Shown in pieces: positions 6,517-10,303 of a DNA stretch of 10,303 nt (its first letter is position 1; each line of letters starts with the position of its first letter). The stretch spans positions 1 through 10,303 of the forward strand of contig JASHYG010000396.1 of NCBI GenBank assembly GCA_030043215.1, written 5' to 3'. The notes beneath the pieces were generated by a model. That model saw only the letters and a program-made list of their open reading frames with translations, searched no databases and was not told where the DNA came from. This DNA comes from Gammaproteobacteria bacterium (GTDB lineage: Bacteria; Pseudomonadota; Gammaproteobacteria; Steroidobacterales; Steroidobacteraceae). Both the position numbers and the translations under genes were made by a program.

Positions 6517-8654
6517 TCGAAGCGGTCGGCATCGGCGCGTTCTTCCTCCTGTGCGCCCTGGGCGCGCTGCTCGCGCTCCTCAGCCCGCAGCGGCGCAACC
6601 CGGCCGTGCTCGCGGTGACAGGCGCCGCAGCGGCCATCGCCCTGTCGATCGCGGCCGCCGATGCGCTCTTCACGGGGCAGTCCTATCTCGCGGATCTGTG
6701 GTCTCTGCCCTGGGGCGGCACGCTGCGCCTCGGCCTCGACCGGATATCGGGCCTGTTCCTCCTGATCGCCGGCATCATCCATCTCGCCACGTCGATCTTC
6801 TCCGGTGGGTATCTCCGGCGCTATCTCGGCCACTACAGCCTGCGCTCCTTCAGCGTGCTGTACCACTCACTGTTCGCCTCCATCGGAGCGGTGCTCCTCG
6901 CCCGGGACGCCCTCTCCTTCCTGCTCACGTGGGAGATGATGTCCATCGCGAGCGCCCTGCTCGTCATGTACGAGCATCGGCGCGAGGAGAACGTCCGGGC
7001 CGGCTACCTGATGCTCGCGATGGGAGAAGCCGGAACGCTCGCCGTGGTGATCGCGCTGCTGCTGCTCGGCAACGCGGCGGGGTCCCTCGACTTCCACGCC
7101 ATGAGAGCGTCCGGGCCGGCCCTGGGGTCGGGTGCGCGCTGGGCGATCTTCCTCCTGTCTCTCTTCGGCTTCGGAGTCAAGGCCGGCCTCGTGCCGTTCA
7201 ACTCCTGGCTGCCGCGCGCGCATCCGGTGGCGCCCGCCAACGTCTCCGCCCTGCTCTCCGGCGTCATTCTCAATCTCGGCATCTACGGGATCGTGCGGGT
7301 CAACGTGGACATCCTGCCGGCGAGCCTCGTCGGCGCCGGCGTCGTGGCGCTGATCGTCGGGGCCGTATCGGCCTTCGTCGGCATCCTCTACGCCACCACG
7401 GACAACGACGCCAAGGGCATGCTCGCGCACAGCTCCATCGAGAACATGGGCATCATCGTCGTGGGCCTGGGCGCGGGATTCGTCTTCACCGCAGCCGGCC
7501 GGCCGGCGCTCGCCGGCATGGCATTCGTCGCCGCCCTCTATCATCTGACCAATCACTCGGTCTACAAGGCGCTGCTCTTCCTCGGCGCCGGCACGGTCGA
7601 CTACCGCGCGGGAACGCGCGATCTCGATCGGCTCGGGGGGCTCATTCGCACCATGCCCTGGACCGCGCTCTACTTCCTCGTGGGCTCCCTGTCGATCGCC
7701 GCGATGTATCCGTTCAGTGGCTTTGCGAGCGAGTGGCTGACGCTGCAGGTCCTCCTGCGCAGCGTGGAGCTCACCTCCACGGCGGTGAAGCTCGTCTACG
7801 CATTCACGGGCGTCGTGCTCGCGCTCACCGCCGCGCTCGCGGTGACGTGCTTCGTCAAGGCGTTCGCCATGGGCTTTCTCGGCATGTGCCGGTCTCGCGA
7901 GGCGGAGCAGGCGACGGAGGCGCCGCGCTCGATGCTCGCGCCGATGGGCGCGCTCGCCGCGCTCTGCATCGTGCTCGGCGTCATCCCGACCTTCGTCATC
8001 CCGACACTGAGCGGCGCGCTCGCGTCCGTCGGCGACGGCCGGGCCACCGAGGCTCTCGTGCCGGCATTCTTCTCATCGAGCCCCGACCATTCGGCCTTGC
8101 CCGCCGCTTTCGTCTCCGACTTCCACGACCTCGGCGCCGAGACGGGCGAGAGCTTCATTCCCGGACGCGGGCTCGTCGTCCTGCACCGCGGAGGTCCGGA
8201 CAATCCGGTGATCTTCGCGATGTCCACCTCCTACGGCGTGGTGGTCCTGGTGATCTTGCTCGGCGTCCTCGCGGGCATCGTCCTGTGGACGACGCGCAGG
8301 CGGCGCGTAACCCGCGAGGCGCACTGGGACGGCGGCGTGCGGCAGCTGTTCCCCGAGATGACGTACACGGCGACCGGCTTCTCCAACCCGGTGCGCGTGG
8401 TCTTCGACGCCATCTTGCGGCCGCGGACGGTGGAGGATACCGAGGAAACCGTCGCGCAGCATTTCCGGGTCGCCATCCGGCGCGCTCGGGAGCCCGTGTA
8501 CCTCGTCGACCGGCTCTTCCTCGATGTGCTGACCGCACAACTCATGCGCGGCGCTCGCCTGCTCGCGCGGATGCATCGCGGCAAAGTAAACGCTTACGTC
8601 GCCTACGTTCTCGGAGCATTGATCGTATTCCTGATCCTGTCCGTCATGGTTTAG
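6513..8654 (+). CDS. hyfB: HyfB-like antiporter-type membrane subunit (second copy, full length)
   Basis: A 713-residue polytopic membrane protein of the NuoL/HyfB type (HyfB is about 672). ATG 6513 has GAGGAG at 6499-6504, eight bases upstream, and overlaps the preceding stop. The antiporter core is intact: E141 in TM5 (LTWEMMSIASALLVMYEH), K223 in TM7 (GFGVKAGLVPFNSWLPRAH), H307 and E310 (AHSSIENMGII), K352 (HSVYKALLFLGAG) and K449 (CFVKAFAMGFLG). A hydrophilic stretch at about 500-570 is followed by a hydrophobic helix (about 580-602) and a cytoplasmic segment with EAHWDGGVRQLFPEMTYTAT, the usual HyfB tail motif. A last helix lies near 695-711, analogous to the lateral anchor of NuoL-type subunits. 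It is clearly a paralogue of the partial gene at 1-801 but divergent, so the duplication is old. The inferred role is the distal or an extra ion pump of the complex. It lies last among the complex genes, directly before the HEAT-repeat gene. Confidence 0.94.
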   Translation: MIEAVGIGAFFLLCALGALLALLSPQRRNPAVLAVTGAAAAIALSIAAADALFTGQSYLADLWSLPWGGTLRLGLDRISGLFLLIAGIIHLATSIFSGGYLRRYLGHYSLRSFSVLYHSLFASIGAVLLARDALSFLLTWEMMSIASALLVMYEHRREENVRAGYLMLAMGEAGTLAVVIALLLLGNAAGSLDFHAMRASGPALGSGARWAIFLLSLFGFGVKAGLVPFNSWLPRAHPVAPANVSALLSGVILNLGIYGIVRVNVDILPASLVGAGVVALIVGAVSAFVGILYATTDNDAKGMLAHSSIENMGIIVVGLGAGFVFTAAGRPALAGMAFVAALYHLTNHSVYKALLFLGAGTVDYRAGTRDLDRLGGLIRTMPWTALYFLVGSLSIAAMYPFSGFASEWLTLQVLLRSVELTSTAVKLVYAFTGVVLALTAALAVTCFVKAFAMGFLGMCRSREAEQATEAPRSMLAPMGALAALCIVLGVIPTFVIPTLSGALASVGDGRATEALVPAFFSSSPDHSALPAAFVSDFHDLGAETGESFIPGRGLVVLHRGGPDNPVIFAMSTSYGVVVLVILLGVLAGIVLWTTRRRRVTREAHWDGGVRQLFPEMTYTATGFSNPVRVVFDAILRPRTVEDTEETVAQHFRVAIRRAREPVYLVDRLFLDVLTAQLMRGARLLARMHRGKVNAYVAYVLGALIVFLILSVMV

Positions 8655-8701
8655 CGCCTCCACGGGACGGCGCCGGCGAGCTCGTCGAGCGGCTGCGGAA
8701 T

Positions 8702-10069
8702 TTGCACGATGGCCCGTCCCTCCTGCCCGACGTGGTGGCGCTCGGCGAGTCGGCGGTGCCGGCGCTCGAGGCGCTCCTGCGCGGGCCGTCGCAATCGGTC
8801 TATCACCATCGATACCTCGCCGCCGATGCGCTCGCCGCAATTGCAGGCCCAGCCGCGACCGCCGCGCTCATGCGGGCGCTGCGCGACTCCGTCTCGCGCC
8901 GGCTCGATCCTGCATCGCTCGAATCCGAGGACGTGATCGTCAATCGAGTGGCGGAGCACCTGAGCCGCTGCGTCGACCCCGCGATCACCGAGCTCCTGCT
9001 CGAGGCTCTGCGGACCCGGCTCTATCCGCAGTGCGCGCTCGCGCTCGGCCGGATGGGAGAGCGGCGCGCGATCCCTCTGCTGATCGAGTGCCTCTACGAC
9101 GACGTCGCGCGATCGGCTGGCGCGCTGGCGCTGCGCGGGCTCGGCGATGCGTCCGTCGCGCCGCTCATCGATGCACTATACGAGCCGCGGCTCGTGCACG
9201 GCCTCGAGCCACCGAGCCGGATCGACGGCCGCGCCGCCGCCGCGCGGCTGCTCGGTGAGCTCGCCGACCGGGGCACCGCGGCTGCCAAGCTGGAACGGGC
9301 GCTGGCGCTGGCATTTGCGCTGCGCGACGGGCAACGCGCCGTCCGGATCGAGGCCGCGCTCTCGCTAGCGCGCCTCGCAGGGTCTGCGGCGTCGGCCGAG
9401 GGTACCGGTTCCGCGGCGCCAGTATCGCGCATTGGACCTGCCGCGGCGGACGTTGCCCGCGTGCTGATCGCCGCGCTCGACGAGCCCGACTGGTCGCGGG
9501 CGGACGCGATCGTGCAGGCTCTCGCGAGCTTGGGATCGATCAGCGAGCCGCTGATCGTTCCGCTCCTTGCGGCAACGCCCGGCGACGAGCCGGGCCGGCG
9601 TCGCCTGCGGAGAGCGGTGGAATTGGCGGGCCGCTTGCGAGCGCGCTCCGCGGCACCGGCGCTCGCAGGCCTGTGGAATGCCGGCGACCCTCAATTGCGG
9701 CTCGCCGCAGTGAGCGCGCTCGATGTGATTCCGGGAACCCGGCTGGCGGCGATCGAGCGCTTTCTCGACGACGGTGAAGGGGCCGTCAGGCGGCAGGCCG
9801 TCGAGGCACTGCAGCGACGCGGCGCTCTCCCTCCGGAGTCCGCCGTGCGGCTGCTCGGCGATCCAGACTCCGCCGTCCGCCGTGCCGCCGCTCAGTGCAT
9901 GCGCGACGCGGGCCCTGCAGCGTTGCCGGCGCTCAGTCGTGCACTCCGCGGCTTCGGGTCGAGCGTCCGCGCTCCCGGGTCCAGATGGCGGCTGTGGTGG
10001 CACGCGTGGGTGCTCCTCGCGGCCGCTCGACGTGAGGCCCCACGCGGACCGCAGGGCCGGGACAGGTAG
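8702..10069 (+). CDS. HEAT-repeat protein of unknown function, probably cotranscribed with the complex
   Basis: Up to 455 residues, made of repeated helical pairs of the HEAT / PBS-lyase type. Examples, counted from TTG 8702, are DVVALGESAVPALEALLRG (10-28), CALALGRMGERRAIPLLIEC (111-130), ALRGLGDASVAPLIDALY (143-160), QLRLAAVSALDVIPG (331-345), AVRRQAVEALQRRG (361-374) and AVRRAAAQCMRDAGPAALPA (391-410). No signal peptide or cofactor motif is visible. The C-terminus ends in a tryptophan-rich segment (RWRLWWHAWVLLAAA, 428-442) that could lie on a membrane or another protein. The start is uncertain: the frame is open from within hyfB without an ATG. TTG 8702 keeps most of the first repeat, GTG 8732 is an alternative, and a helix-like stretch (ELVERLRNL) lies just upstream of both. 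HEAT proteins usually act as scaffolds, chaperones or assembly factors. Being 47 bases downstream of hyfB, it may serve assembly or regulation of the complex; this is inference. Confidence 0.82.
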   Translation: MHDGPSLLPDVVALGESAVPALEALLRGPSQSVYHHRYLAADALAAIAGPAATAALMRALRDSVSRRLDPASLESEDVIVNRVAEHLSRCVDPAITELLLEALRTRLYPQCALALGRMGERRAIPLLIECLYDDVARSAGALALRGLGDASVAPLIDALYEPRLVHGLEPPSRIDGRAAAARLLGELADRGTAAAKLERALALAFALRDGQRAVRIEAALSLARLAGSAASAEGTGSAAPVSRIGPAAADVARVLIAALDEPDWSRADAIVQALASLGSISEPLIVPLLAATPGDEPGRRRLRRAVELAGRLRARSAAPALAGLWNAGDPQLRLAAVSALDVIPGTRLAAIERFLDDGEGAVRRQAVEALQRRGALPPESAVRLLGDPDSAVRRAAAQCMRDAGPAALPALSRALRGFGSSVRAPGSRWRLWWHAWVLLAAARREAPRGPQGRDR

Positions 10070-10102
10070 CCGCGAGGCGGGGCAACCCCCCCACCTCGCG
10101 GC
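10069..10102. terminator. GC-rich hairpin between convergent genes, probable bidirectional terminator
   Basis: GCCGCGAGG (10069-10077) pairs perfectly with CCTCGCGGC (10094-10102). After one mismatch the stem can extend with GGGG (10079-10082) against CCCC (10089-10092). The hairpin begins on the last base of the HEAT-gene stop codon and ends eight bases before the stop of the convergent receptor gene. No T-run follows on either strand, so it is not a classical intrinsic terminator. Its position and strength suggest it ends or protects transcripts from both sides. Confidence 0.6.
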
Positions 10103-10110
10103 ACACAGAC

Positions 10111-10303
10111 TCACTTCCCGAGGTTCACCTTCACGTTGAGGTACCACTCGCGCGGCGGATTGTAGCTGCCGACCACCTCACCGGCGGCGAGATTGATGGA
10201 TCCCGTGGTGAGGTAGCGGTCATCCGTGAGATTTGTGCCGCCGAAAGCCACTTCGTAATTGTCGTCCGGCGAGATGTAGTGCACCGCTGCATCCAGATCA
10301 CGC
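10111..10303 (-). CDS. TonB-dependent outer-membrane receptor, C-terminal fragment
   Basis: Only the last 63 codons and the stop (TGA, complement of 10111-10113) are inside the window; the gene continues past the right edge. The peptide contains NYEVAFGGTNLTDDRYLTTG followed by EVVGSYNPPREWYLNVKVNL. This is the common end of TonB-dependent receptor barrels: the 'NLTDxxY' strand, then 'Y.pPR.w.l.v...'. Such proteins import siderophores, cobalamin, sugars or other large nutrients across the outer membrane; the substrate cannot be told from this part. The chain ends in LGK rather than the aromatic residue (F or W) that usually closes an outer-membrane barrel, a small oddity. It is convergent with the hydrogenase-like cluster and separated by the hairpin, so it is probably functionally unrelated. 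Confidence 0.85.
   Translation of the reverse strand, partial: RDLDAAVHYISPDDNYEVAFGGTNLTDDRYLTTGSINLAAGEVVGSYNPPREWYLNVKVNLGK

Noticed and set aside
6425..8653. Upstream extension of the HEAT-protein frame through hyfB
   Set aside because: The stretch is low-complexity Arg/Ala/Pro in the shadow of hyfB; HEAT-like sequence begins only after the hyfB stop.
946..8654. Functional hydrogenase-4 or formate hydrogenlyase
   Set aside because: Gene content is Hyf-like, but all four NiFe cysteines of HyfG and one proximal-cluster cysteine of HyfI are missing, and no formate dehydrogenase or maturation gene is in the window.
946..8654. Respiratory complex I (nuo operon)
   Set aside because: The order and content (HyfE, fused NuoC-NuoD, HyfB tails, no NADH-binding subunits) are of the Hyf type.
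1..10303. CRISPR arrays, tRNA or rRNA genes, insertion sequences
   Set aside because: I saw no regularly spaced repeats, tRNA-like cloverleaf, transposase motifs or terminal inverted repeats.

Overview
The window is high-GC DNA (roughly two thirds G+C by eye) carrying dense, overlapping genes on the + strand. It ends in the 3' end of a convergent gene that reads as a TonB-dependent outer-membrane receptor. That receptor, the GC content and the gene families suggest a Gram-negative proteobacterium. I cannot name the genus from the sequence.

Layout: (1) 1-801, the C-terminal 266 residues of an HyfB-like antiporter subunit whose start lies outside the window. (2) 802-945, the only sizeable gap in the cluster, with a possible promoter and a stem-loop just before the next ribosome binding site. 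(3) 946-8654, six genes in tight succession: hyfC-like, hyfE-like, hyfF-like, hyfG-like, a ferredoxin-hyfI fusion and a second, full-length hyfB-like gene. (4) About 8702-10069, a soluble HEAT-repeat protein directly downstream on the same strand. (5) 10069-10102, a GC-rich hairpin between convergent genes. (6) 10111-10303 on the - strand, the TonB-receptor C-terminus.

The cluster encodes a complete-looking membrane complex of the complex I / hydrogenase-4 superfamily. It has three antiporter-like pumps (HyfB', HyfF, HyfB), the HyfC (NuoH-like) connector, the HyfE (NuoK-like) subunit, and a peripheral arm of HyfG (NuoC-NuoD fusion) and HyfI (NuoB-like). It is very unlikely to be a hydrogenase. 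All four cysteines that hold the NiFe centre are replaced in HyfG (N236, T239, S525, E528), and the protein ends exactly at the second motif with no cleavable tail. HyfI also lacks the fourth cysteine of its proximal iron-sulfur cluster (G222). The charged residues of the membrane arm are kept. This fits the loosely described group of 'energy-converting hydrogenase-related' (Ehr) complexes, whose substrate is unknown. The ferredoxin-HyfI fusion and the adjoining HEAT-repeat gene make this version distinctive.

The genes are joined by ATGA/GTGA stop-start overlaps. At two junctions (hyfC-hyfE and hyfG-hyfI) the overlap appears to run through a tiny 5- or 7-codon reading frame. This is a repeated arrangement suggesting stepwise translational coupling.
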